A DNA stretch of 64,000 bases. Source: Calditrichota bacterium (GTDB lineage Bacteria > Electryoneota > RPQS01). Below are positions 34,048-42,054 of the stretch, piece by piece. The translations under genes were made by a program, and so were the position numbers. Position 1 is the stretch's first letter. Each line of letters opens with the position of its first letter. The stretch lies in assembly GCA_020637445.1 (NCBI GenBank), contig JACJVZ010000001.1, positions 248,001 through 312,000 of the forward strand. Reading direction: 5' to 3'. A model generated the notes under the pieces. The model was not told the origin of the DNA. It did no database searches and saw nothing but the letters and a program-made list of their open reading frames with translations.

Positions 34048-34548
34048 ATGCCAAGAGTCATTCAAGTTCTCGGTGATGACATTTCCACCGATCACATCTA
34101 TCCGGGCCGCTACATGGCGACCGTGCTTCCTTCCGAAACTCCGCAGTTCTGTTTCGCGGATATGAAGGAGTTTAACGCCGCGCTGCGCGAGAACAAATAC
34201 CCGCAAGGCAGCATCATCGTCGGCGGATCGAATTTCGGCTGCGGCAGTTCGCGTGAGCAGGCTGCGTCCACAATTAACGGCTACGGCATCACGGTGGTTG
34301 CTCCGAGTTTCGCGCGCATCTTCATGCAGAACGCCGTAAATCTCGGTTTGCCGCTGGTGATTTGTCCTCGCATCGAAGCCAGTGAAGGCGACGACATCGA
34401 AATCAAAGACGACATGCTTGTCAATCATTCGACCGGCAAAAGTTTCGAGATCGTTCCTCTTCCCAAGTTAAGACAGTTGATCATGGACAGCGGCGGACTG
34501 ATCGCCTACACGCGCAGGCTCGTCAAAGAGCGCATGGCCGCGAAGTAA
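34048..34548 (+). CDS. leuD: LeuD-like hydro-lyase, small subunit
   Basis: 166 residues, starting 3 bp after the large-subunit stop with GGGAG upstream. Family motifs: GDDISTDHIYPGRY (swivel-domain entry), GGSNFGCGSSREQAA (substrate-binding loop) and FARIFMQNAVNLGLP. The specificity loop after the first motif reads GRYMATVLPSE, unlike the YLRT or YLVY/M loops often quoted for homoaconitase and isopropylmalate isomerase, so the substrate cannot be assigned by that rule. It is the last gene of the operon, followed by a bidirectional terminator. Confidence 0.88.
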   Translation: MPRVIQVLGDDISTDHIYPGRYMATVLPSETPQFCFADMKEFNAALRENKYPQGSIIVGGSNFGCGSSREQAASTINGYGITVVAPSFARIFMQNAVNLGLPLVICPRIEASEGDDIEIKDDMLVNHSTGKSFEIVPLPKLRQLIMDSGGLIAYTRRLVKERMAAK

Positions 34549-34568
34549 GACCCGCGACTTCACAATAA

Positions 34569-34599
34569 AAGGGCCCGCAGTGTAGACTGGCGGGCCCTT
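34569..34599. terminator. bidirectional terminator between convergent genes
   Basis: AAGGGCCCGC (34569-34578) and GCGGGCCCTT (34590-34599) are perfect complements around an 11-nt loop. On the minus strand TTATTGTG follows, giving TTTTATT, so it suits the deaminase gene; on the plus strand it closes the LeuD-like gene. Confidence 0.85.
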
Positions 34600-34618
34600 A
34601 CGCTTTTCTGCTTATCCG

Positions 34619-36001
34619 CTATCGAGACTTATCCAAAAGCCGTTTGGCCTGAACACGTCCCGTTTTTGCAATTTCTTCTTCGTCTCCCATCATGAGTTGT
34701 CGATCGCGCACGACAACTGTGCCATTCACCATCACCGTATGCGGTCTCGTCGGCGCACAAAACAAGAGTGCCGCAACGGGGTCGCTTGCGCCGGTGTAGC
34801 CCAGTTCGTTCAAGTCAAATAACACGATATCAGCGGCCTTTCCGACTTCAAGTGATCCAATGTCTCTCCGGCCAAGTAAGAGCGCGGAGTCCTTCGTTGC
34901 CAGATCAATCACTCTGCGTGCCGTGAAATACTCCCTGTCCTTTGGTGTGCGGTGCAGCAGCATCGTTTGCCTGAGTTCAGCGAGCATATGCGAACTGTCA
35001 TTTGATGCGCAGCCGTCCACCGCCAAACCAACTTGTACGCCCGCATCCAGCAGCGCGCGCAGTTTCATCTTGCCGGATCCCAAACGGCAGTTCGAAGACG
35101 GGCAATGTGCAAGGCCCGTTCCCGTGGCTGCAAGCAACGCAATCTCCGCGTCATTGAAATATATCCCGTGCGCAAACCATACGTCTTCGCCGAGCCACTC
35201 CCAATCTTGCATTAAGGCGAGCGGTCGCTTGCCGTAGCGTGACAAACAAAACTCGTTTTCGTCTGTCGTCTCCGCAAGGTGAGTATGCAATCTTACGCCA
35301 AGCTCTCGGGCAAGTTTGGCACTCTCAATCATCAACTCCGATGAAACATTGAACGGACTACACGGCGCCAAATGCACCTGAGTCATCGAAAAGTCAGAGC
35401 GGTCGTGAAAAGTCCGGACAGTTTCCTCACATTGAGTGAGGACATTTTCGTCGGATTCAATGCAATCATCCGGTGGAAGCCCTCCGAGCGATTGTCCCAG
35501 TGTCATCGAACCGCGCAGCGCCGAAAACCGCAGTCCCATTTCGCTTGCGCACTGTACCTCCAACGCCATCAAATCCTGTTTGGCTCCTCCCGGAAACAGA
35601 TAGGCGTGGTCCGCAGAGGTTGTACAGCCCGAAAGCAATAGTTCCGCCATGGCCACTCGGTAACTTGCGCGGAACATTTCGTCGTCAAAATGTTTCCAAA
35701 TCGGATAGTGAAACGTCAACCAATCGAACAAACCCGCTTCCTGAGCGCCCGGCAAGCACCTCGTCAACGATTGAAAGAAATGATGGTGCGTGTTGATCAA
35801 ACCCGGAATTGCGACAAGATGTGATCCGTCAATCACCTCGTCACCCGGCTCTATGCGCAGATTTCCGTCGATTTCCGAGATGACGTTCCCTTTAACACGA
35901 ATCGAAATCGATCCGTTATTCAATCCCGGCACATGAGCTCCGGCGAGATTCTTTATCAGAATCGAACTGTTTGACGATTGCGGCAAATGTCTGATCTCCA
36001 A
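34619..36001 (-). CDS. amidohydrolase, 8-oxoguanine deaminase / TrzN-AtzA type
   Basis: 460 residues counted from a TTG at 36001; no ATG lies before the first strand (SSILIKNLAGAHV), so the start is uncertain. Metal ligands are visible: the HxH of LINTHHHFFQ, His of LHTHLAETTDE, His of WFAHGIYF and Asp of VDGCASND. The loop SLGGLPPDDCIESDENVL is typical of the 8-oxoguanine deaminase group, which converts 8-oxoguanine to urate during purine damage clean-up. Other possibilities in the family are guanine, cytosine or S-adenosylhomocysteine deaminases. No purine-salvage genes adjoin it. It sits in minus orientation between the five-gene operon and the ArsR-rhodanese gene. Confidence 0.78.
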   Translation of the reverse strand: MEIRHLPQSSNSSILIKNLAGAHVPGLNNGSISIRVKGNVISEIDGNLRIEPGDEVIDGSHLVAIPGLINTHHHFFQSLTRCLPGAQEAGLFDWLTFHYPIWKHFDDEMFRASYRVAMAELLLSGCTTSADHAYLFPGGAKQDLMALEVQCASEMGLRFSALRGSMTLGQSLGGLPPDDCIESDENVLTQCEETVRTFHDRSDFSMTQVHLAPCSPFNVSSELMIESAKLARELGVRLHTHLAETTDENEFCLSRYGKRPLALMQDWEWLGEDVWFAHGIYFNDAEIALLAATGTGLAHCPSSNCRLGSGKMKLRALLDAGVQVGLAVDGCASNDSSHMLAELRQTMLLHRTPKDREYFTARRVIDLATKDSALLLGRRDIGSLEVGKAADIVLFDLNELGYTGASDPVAALLFCAPTRPHTVMVNGTVVVRDRQLMMGDEEEIAKTGRVQAKRLLDKSR

Positions 36002-36041
36002 GTGAAAGCACCCAGAAGATACATTTCCTGTATTCCAGAAG

Positions 36042-36073
36042 CAACAAAGCCCGCGATAGCGGGCAAAGTTGCG
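36042..36073 (-). terminator. terminator-like hairpin after the ArsR-rhodanese gene
   Basis: GCAAC-AAA-GCCCGC-GATA-GCGGGC-AAA-GTTGC: two helices (6 bp inside, 5 bp outside) separated by a symmetric internal loop. It begins 23 bp past the stop, without a T-tract. Confidence 0.6.
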
Positions 36074-36095
36074 GAGATATCGATCTTCTTTCTGA

Positions 36096-36764
36096 CTATG
36101 ATGCAGTTTCTGTAGGCATGCCGTTCTCGCGCCATTCGATCAGGCCCTCGCCAAGTTGCGCGGCCTTGAACCCGTGCTTGCGCAGCATGTCCACCGCTTC
36201 GCTGGCCAGCAAGCAATAGGGTCCGCGGCAATATGCCACGACGGTTTGACTCGGTGGTATTTTACCCAGAGAGTTCTCAAGTTCATCGAGCGGAATTGAA
36301 ATCGCATGCGGCAAATGCGCGGCTTCAAACTCGTCCTTGGGACGCACATCCAGCACGATTACTTTGCCTTCCGTTGCAAGGCGCGCAAGTTCTTTGCGGT
36401 CCACACCGGACAGCGAGTGCTGGTTTTCCCGCAACTGCGCCAAAGCGCGGTCAACGTCAGCGAGGTGCGTTTCGGCGACCTGCCGCACTGTGCGAACGAG
36501 GTCCCAAACGAGGTCGCCGGAAAGCCTGTATACGATATGCGTCCCCGACCTGCTCGACTCAACCAATCCTGCGGAGCGAAGCACCTGCAAATGTTGTGAG
36601 GTATTGGCCGAGGTCATTTCTGTTCCTTCGGCCAGCGTGTCCACACTTTTGGGACACTGTCTCAGTAATTCAAGTATTTCTAATCTTTTATGACTTGAAA
36701 GAGCTTTCCCGATTCTCGAGAAATGGCGATTGAGATTATCTCTGAATTGTCTTGCGGAATCCAT
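36096..36764 (-). CDS. ArsR-family repressor fused to a rhodanese domain
   Basis: 222 residues from the ATG at 36764, which has AAAGGTG upstream; the frame is open for 22 further codons without a start site. Residues about 15-90 are an ArsR winged HTH (LSSHKRLEILELLRQCPKS, then MTSANTSQHLQVLRSAGLV). Residues about 120-218 are a rhodanese domain with active-site loop CRGPYC (Cys179) and DVRPKDEFEAAHLPHAISIP. Such fusions are thought to respond to sulfane sulfur or other thiol-reactive species by loading a persulfide on the rhodanese Cys. Cys37 in the HTH domain is another possible sensor. A palindrome just upstream suggests autoregulation. The target operon is unknown. Confidence 0.88.
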   Translation of the reverse strand: MDSARQFRDNLNRHFSRIGKALSSHKRLEILELLRQCPKSVDTLAEGTEMTSANTSQHLQVLRSAGLVESSRSGTHIVYRLSGDLVWDLVRTVRQVAETHLADVDRALAQLRENQHSLSGVDRKELARLATEGKVIVLDVRPKDEFEAAHLPHAISIPLDELENSLGKIPPSQTVVAYCRGPYCLLASEAVDMLRKHGFKAAQLGEGLIEWRENGMPTETAS

Positions 36765-36783
36765 AATATACGCACCTTTTGTA

Positions 36784-36797
36784 CATTCAATTGAATG
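36784..36797. promoter_or_regulatory. palindrome CATTCAATTGAATG, candidate operator
   Basis: A perfect 14-bp palindrome lies 20 bp before the ArsR-rhodanese start, in the place expected for an autoregulatory site. Whether it also controls the divergent malic enzyme gene (start at 36990) is unclear. Confidence 0.55.
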
Positions 36798-36918
36798 CTT
36801 AAATAAAACACGAAAATTCGCGCAAGTCAAGTTCTTTCAGACATACTTAACGTCTAAATTAGCCCTATGTGACTTTGAGACACACAACCGCATTGAAGCA
36901 CGCGAAACTGACTGAATT

Positions 36919-36964
36919 TTGAATAGAAACGCGAACAATCGTATATTGAAGATTGCATCTTCAA
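36919..36964 (+). promoter_or_regulatory. promoter plus 8-3-8 palindrome before the malic enzyme gene
   Basis: TTGAAT (36919-36924) and TATATT (36942-36947) are 17 bp apart. A perfect inverted repeat TTGAAGAT-TGC-ATCTTCAA (36946-36964) begins at the end of the -10 box and covers the start of transcription, a typical repressor position. Confidence 0.6.
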
Positions 36965-36989
36965 CGCTGTATTTAACCTACGACCAGCT

Positions 36990-39269
36990 ATGTCACAAGC
37001 TCAAGACGCTCTCGAGTATCACAGTCGGGAGCCCAAAGGAAAAATCGAAGTCATCCCCACCAAACCGGTGGACACCCAGTACGATTTGTCGCTCGCTTAT
37101 AGTCCCGGCGTCGCCGAACCGTGCCTGCACATTCACAAAGATCCGCAACTCGTTTCCGAATATACGGCCCGTCAGAATCTTGTCGCGGTCGTGACCAACG
37201 GCACCGCCGTGCTTGGTTTGGGCAACATCGGTGCGCTGGCCGGAAAACCCGTCATGGAAGGCAAAGGCGTTCTCTTCAAACGCTTTGCCGCCGTCGACGT
37301 CTTTGATATCGAAATCAAGAGCGAAGACCCCGAGGAAATCATTCGCGTATGCCAGCTCCTCGAACCTACGTTTGGAGCAATTAATCTCGAAGACATTGCG
37401 GCCCCCGCCTGCTTCTACATCGAAGACACTCTCAAGAAGACGATGGGTATCCCCGTCTTCCACGACGACCAGCACGGTACCGCGATTATTTCCGGCGCCG
37501 GATTGGTCAATTCTCTACGACTCGTCAAAAAAGACATTGCCAAAGTCCGCATCGTGGTCAACGGCGCGGGAGCTTCTGCCATCGCCTGCGCGAAAATGTA
37601 TATCTCGCTTGGCGCGAATCCCGAAAACATCTTGATGTGCGACACAAAAGGGACCTTGCGCGTTGGCAGGGAAGACCTTGATCCGTCACACAAACGCTAC
37701 AATCCATACAAAGCGGAATTCGCGCGCAAAACGGACCGCAAAGATCTCGCCGATGCCCTGCGCGACGCAGACGTCTTCTGCGGTTGTTCGGTCGGCGGAG
37801 TCGTATCACAGGACATGGTTAAAGCCATGGCCGATAACCCCGTGATTTTCGCGCTCGCCAACCCCGATCCTGAAATAGCTTACAACGATGCAAAGTCCGC
37901 GCGTCCAGATGCCATTGTCTGCACGGGCCGCAGCGACTTTCCGAACCAAATCAATAACGTTTTAGGATTTCCCGCGATTTTCCGCGGCGCACTCGATTCG
38001 CACGCGACACAGATTAACGAAGCCATGAAGCTCGCGGCTTCGCATGCGCTCGCTGATCTTGCTCTGGAAGATGTGCCCGACTACGTCAGTTCGGCCTACG
38101 GTCTCGATTTCTTGAAGTTCGGACGCGAATATGTGATACCCAAACCGATGGATCACCGCGTCCTTTTGCACGTCGCAGTCGCAGTCGCGAGAGCCGCGGC
38201 GGAGAGCGGCGTGGCGCAGAATCCCATCGAAGATTTGGTCGCCTATCACAACAAACTCGAACGGATGATGGGCCGCGGCCGCCACGTCACGCGCATGTTT
38301 GTGGATCAAGCGCGTACGATGGACAAACGAATCATCTTCCCCGAAGGCTCCCACCCGCGCATTCTCCGGGCCGCCGCATTGATTGTCAATGAGAATATCG
38401 GCAAACCGATCCTCATCGGCAATGAAGAGAAGATCAAAGACCGCGCGGCAGAAATGAGTGTCTCGCTCGAATCTATTCAAGTAATCGATCCTGCGAAAAT
38501 GCCCGAAGAGCAGATCGACGAACTCGCCTCGGAGCTTTGGAAACACAGGCAACGCAAAGGCGTCACGCTCACCGAAGCAAAACGGCTTGTCCAAAATCCC
38601 AATTACCTCGGACCGATGATGTTGCGCACGAAGCAAGCCGACGCGTTAGTCGCCGGCGTCGCGCAGCACTACTCGGACACGGTGCGTCCGGCACTTCAGT
38701 TGCTCCCTAAAAAGCCCGGAGTCTCCCGCGTCGCGGCAATGTTTGCGCTCGTTTTCAAGAACCGCATACTCTTTCTTGCCGACGTCGGCGTCAACGTTGA
38801 AGTCAGTACGCCGGAAGAACTCGCAGAAATCGCCATCCTTTCAGCAGACACCGTGCGTGAGAATTTTATGATCGAACCGCGTGTGGCAATGTTGAGTTTC
38901 TCGAATTTCGGCAGCGTGCCGCACGCGCAATCACGGTGTGTCGCCCAAGCTGTCAACGTCGTGCGCGGTCGCCGTCCGGATATCGTTATCGACGGCGAGC
39001 TGCAGGCCGACGCGGCCATTGTCGAGTCAATAATAGAGAGAAATTACCCGTTCTCAACTCTCGCGGGAGAAGCCGCGAATACACTCATTTTCCCGGACAT
39101 GGCCAGCGCGAATATTTCTTATCGTCTGCTGGTCGAACTCGCGGGCGCAACCGCGATCGGCCCGATCCTCATGGGAATGGAACACGCCGTTCATATCTTG
39201 CAGCAGGGCGCATCCGTCAGCGACATCGTCCAGATGGCCGCGTTTGGTGCCGTCGATGCGCGCAGCTAA
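36990..39269 (+). CDS. maeB: malic enzyme with phosphotransacetylase-like C-terminal domain
   Basis: 759 residues, the length of MaeB-type hybrids. The malic enzyme part (1-430) shows LAYSPGVAEPC, VFHDDQHGTAIIS and the dinucleotide motif VVNGAGASAIACAKMYISLG. It oxidises malate to pyruvate and CO2, usually with NADP. The C-terminal part (about 440-759) is a Pta-like domain (RIIFPEGSHPRILRAA; DGELQADAAIV). In characterised MaeB proteins this domain does not make acetyl phosphate but binds acetyl-CoA and regulates the enzyme. The ATG has no Shine-Dalgarno. The acyl-CoA synthetase gene follows 33 bp downstream and is probably co-transcribed. Confidence 0.92.
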   Translation: MSQAQDALEYHSREPKGKIEVIPTKPVDTQYDLSLAYSPGVAEPCLHIHKDPQLVSEYTARQNLVAVVTNGTAVLGLGNIGALAGKPVMEGKGVLFKRFAAVDVFDIEIKSEDPEEIIRVCQLLEPTFGAINLEDIAAPACFYIEDTLKKTMGIPVFHDDQHGTAIISGAGLVNSLRLVKKDIAKVRIVVNGAGASAIACAKMYISLGANPENILMCDTKGTLRVGREDLDPSHKRYNPYKAEFARKTDRKDLADALRDADVFCGCSVGGVVSQDMVKAMADNPVIFALANPDPEIAYNDAKSARPDAIVCTGRSDFPNQINNVLGFPAIFRGALDSHATQINEAMKLAASHALADLALEDVPDYVSSAYGLDFLKFGREYVIPKPMDHRVLLHVAVAVARAAAESGVAQNPIEDLVAYHNKLERMMGRGRHVTRMFVDQARTMDKRIIFPEGSHPRILRAAALIVNENIGKPILIGNEEKIKDRAAEMSVSLESIQVIDPAKMPEEQIDELASELWKHRQRKGVTLTEAKRLVQNPNYLGPMMLRTKQADALVAGVAQHYSDTVRPALQLLPKKPGVSRVAAMFALVFKNRILFLADVGVNVEVSTPEELAEIAILSADTVRENFMIEPRVAMLSFSNFGSVPHAQSRCVAQAVNVVRGRRPDIVIDGELQADAAIVESIIERNYPFSTLAGEAANTLIFPDMASANISYRLLVELAGATAIGPILMGMEHAVHILQQGASVSDIVQMAAFGAVDARS

Positions 39270-39302
39270 TCCGATCAACCTGCTTCACTATTGAATATAC
39301 TT

Positions 39303-41435
39303 ATGTCAACTCAATCACCACCTGTATCTGATCTAAATCCTATTTTCAAACCTCGTTCGATTGCCGTCGTCGGCGCGGGACGCAGGCCAGGCACCATAGG
39401 CCGCGACTTACTTAAGAAGCTGCTCGATTTCGGTTTCAACGGTATTGTCTATCCTGTCAATCCAACGGCACGTTTCATCAACTCGATGCGCGCTTACCGC
39501 AGTGTTTTGGAAATCCCGGACACAGTGGACATGGCCGTGATTTGTGTTCCGAAAGAACTCGCTATGCAAGCCGTGGACGACTGCGGCCGCAAAGATATCA
39601 AGTCAATCATCATGATCACTGCGGGCTTCGCCGAAACTGGAGAAGAAGGAGCGAAACTCGAACGAAAGTTGCTGGAAAAAGTAAAGTCTTACGGCATTCG
39701 TATGATCGGCCCCAATAGCATGGGTGTGATCAACACGGATCCCGAAGTGAGTATGGATGCGACGTTTGCCGGACCCAAACCCGTTCCCGGCAACATAGGT
39801 TTTCTGTCGCAAAGCGGCGCGCTCGGCGTGGCGATTCTCGAACGCACGACGGGCATGATGCTTGGACTTTCTTCTTTTGTCAGTCTCGGTAACCGCACCG
39901 ACGTATCGGTTGACGACGTACTCGCTTTTTGGCGCGACGACAACCGCACCGATTTAGTCCTGCTCTATATTGAGAGTTTCGGCAACGCGCAGCGATTTAT
40001 TCAAGTCGCACGGGACATGGTTCGCACTCGCCCTATCATCGCCGTAAAATCCGGCCGAACGGGTGCGGGCGCGCGAGCCGCAAGTTCGCACACGGCAAGC
40101 CTTGCTGCAACCGACGTAGCAGTGGATGCGATCTTCGAGTCGGCGGGCATCCTACGAGTCGACACGGTTGAAAAACTCTTCGACTACGCACAAGCGTTTG
40201 CTACACAGCCGCTCCCGAAAGGCAAGCGAGTCGCGGTTATCTCGAACGGAGGCGGCCCCGCCATCTTAGCGACTGATGCTGTCGAGGGCGCAGGATTGAC
40301 CATGACCGAGTTCTCCCCGGAAACCACGGCAAAACTCAAAAGTGTGCTTGCCGATTTGGCCAGCGCGCGCAATCCCGTCGACATGGTTTCCAGCGCGGGA
40401 ACGATTCACTTTGAAACGGTCGTAAATGAAGTATTAAACGATCCCAACGTAGACGCGGCAATCGTTTTGTTCGTGTTGCCCGTTACCACGGATTCCAGCG
40501 ACATCGCGCGTGGTATCGCCAGCGCCTATACCAAGAACAAACATCTCGGTAAGCCGGTTCTGGTTTGTTTCATGACTCGTGACGGGGACTTGACAGGCAC
40601 CCCCATTTTGCGCAAGGCCGGGCTGCCTGTTTATATCTTTCCCGAATCCGCCGTCCATTCTTTGGCGGCGATGCACCACTACCGTGAAATTCGTGATCGC
40701 AGACACGGAGCCTACCGCACTTTCGAAGATGTCAACAAGGACAAAGTTGCCAAGATTCTCAAGAAGGCAGCATCCGAAGATCGTTCTCAGTTGAATCCTG
40801 ATGAAGTGATGGATATTCTTGCGGCCTACAAGTTCCCGCTGATTTCGTCCGTTCATGTCAAGAAGCGCGAAGCCCTCGTTGAGACGGCAACGAAGATCGG
40901 TTTCCCGGTAGTCATGAAGATTGATGCCGAAGGGATTACACACAAGTCTGACGTCGGCGGTGTACGTTTGAATCTCCGCGATGCCAAGGAAGTCGAAACA
41001 GCCTACGACGAAATTGCTGCCGCGCTGTCAAAACTCAAGAATCCGCCTTCAAAATGGTCAGTCATTCTCGAACCGATGATTTCCGGCGGCAGAGAAATTG
41101 TCATGGGAATCACTTCGGATCCTGTTTTCGGTCCCTTGATCATGGTCGGAATGGGCGGTATCTATGTTGAAGTACTCAAAGACGTCAGCTTTAGACTTGC
41201 TCCGCTTGCCGACACGGACATCGAGAGCATGCTGACCCGTCTGCGCGGCTATCCGATTTTGAAAGGCGTACGGGGAGAAAAGTCCGTCGATTTCGACCGT
41301 GTGACGGAGTTGCTCCAACGACTCTCGCAGCTCGCCACGGATTTCACTGAGATCAAGGAGCTTGATATCAATCCGATTCTCGCCTTCCCGCAATCTGAGA
41401 AGTGTGTAGTCGTGGACGCCCGCATCAAAACATAG
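39303..41435 (+). CDS. ADP-forming acyl-CoA (acetate-CoA) ligase, fused alpha-beta
   Basis: 710 residues from the ATG at 39303; a TTG four codons earlier is less likely. The alpha half has a CoA-binding domain (SIAVVGAGRRPGTIGRDLL, PVNPTA) and succinyl-CoA-ligase-like domains. The phospho-acceptor His263 is in ARAASSHTASLA. The beta half is an ATP-grasp domain (FPVVMKIDAEGITHKSDVGG; GREIVMGITSDPVFG). It turns acetyl-CoA or other acyl-CoA plus ADP and phosphate into acid plus ATP. This is energy conservation typical of archaea and fermenting bacteria, and it fits the 2-oxoacid oxidoreductase encoded next. Confidence 0.92.
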   Translation: MSTQSPPVSDLNPIFKPRSIAVVGAGRRPGTIGRDLLKKLLDFGFNGIVYPVNPTARFINSMRAYRSVLEIPDTVDMAVICVPKELAMQAVDDCGRKDIKSIIMITAGFAETGEEGAKLERKLLEKVKSYGIRMIGPNSMGVINTDPEVSMDATFAGPKPVPGNIGFLSQSGALGVAILERTTGMMLGLSSFVSLGNRTDVSVDDVLAFWRDDNRTDLVLLYIESFGNAQRFIQVARDMVRTRPIIAVKSGRTGAGARAASSHTASLAATDVAVDAIFESAGILRVDTVEKLFDYAQAFATQPLPKGKRVAVISNGGGPAILATDAVEGAGLTMTEFSPETTAKLKSVLADLASARNPVDMVSSAGTIHFETVVNEVLNDPNVDAAIVLFVLPVTTDSSDIARGIASAYTKNKHLGKPVLVCFMTRDGDLTGTPILRKAGLPVYIFPESAVHSLAAMHHYREIRDRRHGAYRTFEDVNKDKVAKILKKAASEDRSQLNPDEVMDILAAYKFPLISSVHVKKREALVETATKIGFPVVMKIDAEGITHKSDVGGVRLNLRDAKEVETAYDEIAAALSKLKNPPSKWSVILEPMISGGREIVMGITSDPVFGPLIMVGMGGIYVEVLKDVSFRLAPLADTDIESMLTRLRGYPILKGVRGEKSVDFDRVTELLQRLSQLATDFTEIKELDINPILAFPQSEKCVVVDARIKT

Positions 41436-41437
41436 GC

Positions 41438-41452
41438 TGAACGCAGTTCAGT
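41438..41452. promoter_or_regulatory. palindrome CTGAAC-GCA-GTTCAG
   Basis: A perfect 6-3-6 palindrome lies 3 bp after the acyl-CoA synthetase stop and continues into TTC, as the site at 29395-29412 does. It might be a second copy of a regulator site, though it sits oddly, just before a terminator. Confidence 0.4.
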
Positions 41453-41456
41453 TCAA

Positions 41457-41493
41457 GGGGAGCGCGCCAAAGGGTTCGCTCCCTTTTTCTTTC
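41457..41493 (+). terminator. rho-independent terminator of the maeB/acyl-CoA synthetase operon
   Basis: GGGAGCG (41459-41465) pairs with CGCTCCC (41478-41484), extended by G-T and A-T pairs, and TTTTTCTTT follows. Confidence 0.8.
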
Positions 41494-41680
41494 GCAAAGG
41501 AAAATTAGACCTCGGAAATCGAAAATATCGCCATCCTGTGACTTTGTTCCATAGGAGCATCTCTGTAAGATTAGAATGTGACAATTGAGGTAAAATTCTA
41601 AACCCTTGCTCTTAGCAAGTTGCACTCTACACGGAAGATGCGCGTCCAGAAGGGCATATTTTCGGGATTGATACGAGCGT

Positions 41681-41721
41681 TTGCGGACTCTTTTGTGCAT
41701 TCGTATATTAACGTATGCACA
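41681..41721 (+). promoter_or_regulatory. promoter overlapped by a 28-bp inverted repeat
   Basis: TTGCGG (41681-41686) and TATATT (41704-41709) are 17 bp apart. The arms TGTGCATTCGT (41694-41704) and ACGTATGCACA (41711-41721) are complementary except for one position, around ATATTA. A bound regulator would cover the -10 box. It lies 75 bp before the ferredoxin gene. Confidence 0.6.
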
Positions 41722-41795
41722 GCATCGTTATATATCGCGCAGTGCAGTGGAAGCGTTGTTGCGCGCGGTATTTTTGAGTTGGAACCGGAGGTTGC

Positions 41796-42044
41796 ATGTC
41801 AGTACCCACTACACCTAGGGTTGAAGTCGTCCCGCATCTCTGCAAAGCATGTCAAAGATGCGTCGAAGTATGCAAGCCCGCCGTGCTGGAAACCAATCTT
41901 GAACGAGCCTTCAATGAACTGGGCTATCAATGGGTGGTTTACTCGGGCGACGGCTGCACGGGTTGCGGAGCGTGTTTCTACGCGTGCCCCGAGCCCGGCG
42001 CGATCATTGTGTACAAGAAAGAACAAAACGGCTCGACTCCTTGA
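41796..42044 (+). CDS. two-[4Fe-4S] ferredoxin subunit of 2-oxoacid oxidoreductase (delta)
   Basis: 82 residues with two full cluster motifs: Cys16-19-22-26 (CKACQRCVEVCKP) and Cys54-57-60-64 (CTGCGACFYACPEPG). GGAGG lies before the start. It is the electron-transfer (KorD/VorD-type) subunit passing electrons from the TPP enzyme to ferredoxin. The alpha subunit follows 10 bp downstream. Confidence 0.92.
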   Translation: MSVPTTPRVEVVPHLCKACQRCVEVCKPAVLETNLERAFNELGYQWVVYSGDGCTGCGACFYACPEPGAIIVYKKEQNGSTP

Positions 42045-42054
42045 GGATATTTCT

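Larger units (their letters stand above)
41436..41795. other. intergenic region before the oxidoreductase operon
   Basis: Carries the palindrome at 41438-41452, the terminator at 41457-41493, about 190 bp with nothing recognised, the promoter/operator at 41681-41721, and a GGAGG Shine-Dalgarno before 41796. An open frame that extends the alpha subunit upstream from 41620 crosses this DNA but has no protein-like sequence. Confidence 0.55.

Noticed and set aside
41620..42054. Upstream extension of the oxidoreductase alpha subunit
   Set aside because: It overlaps the ferredoxin gene in another frame. The family begins at MELIKANEAVVKAAV, where GAGG lies eight bases before the ATG.
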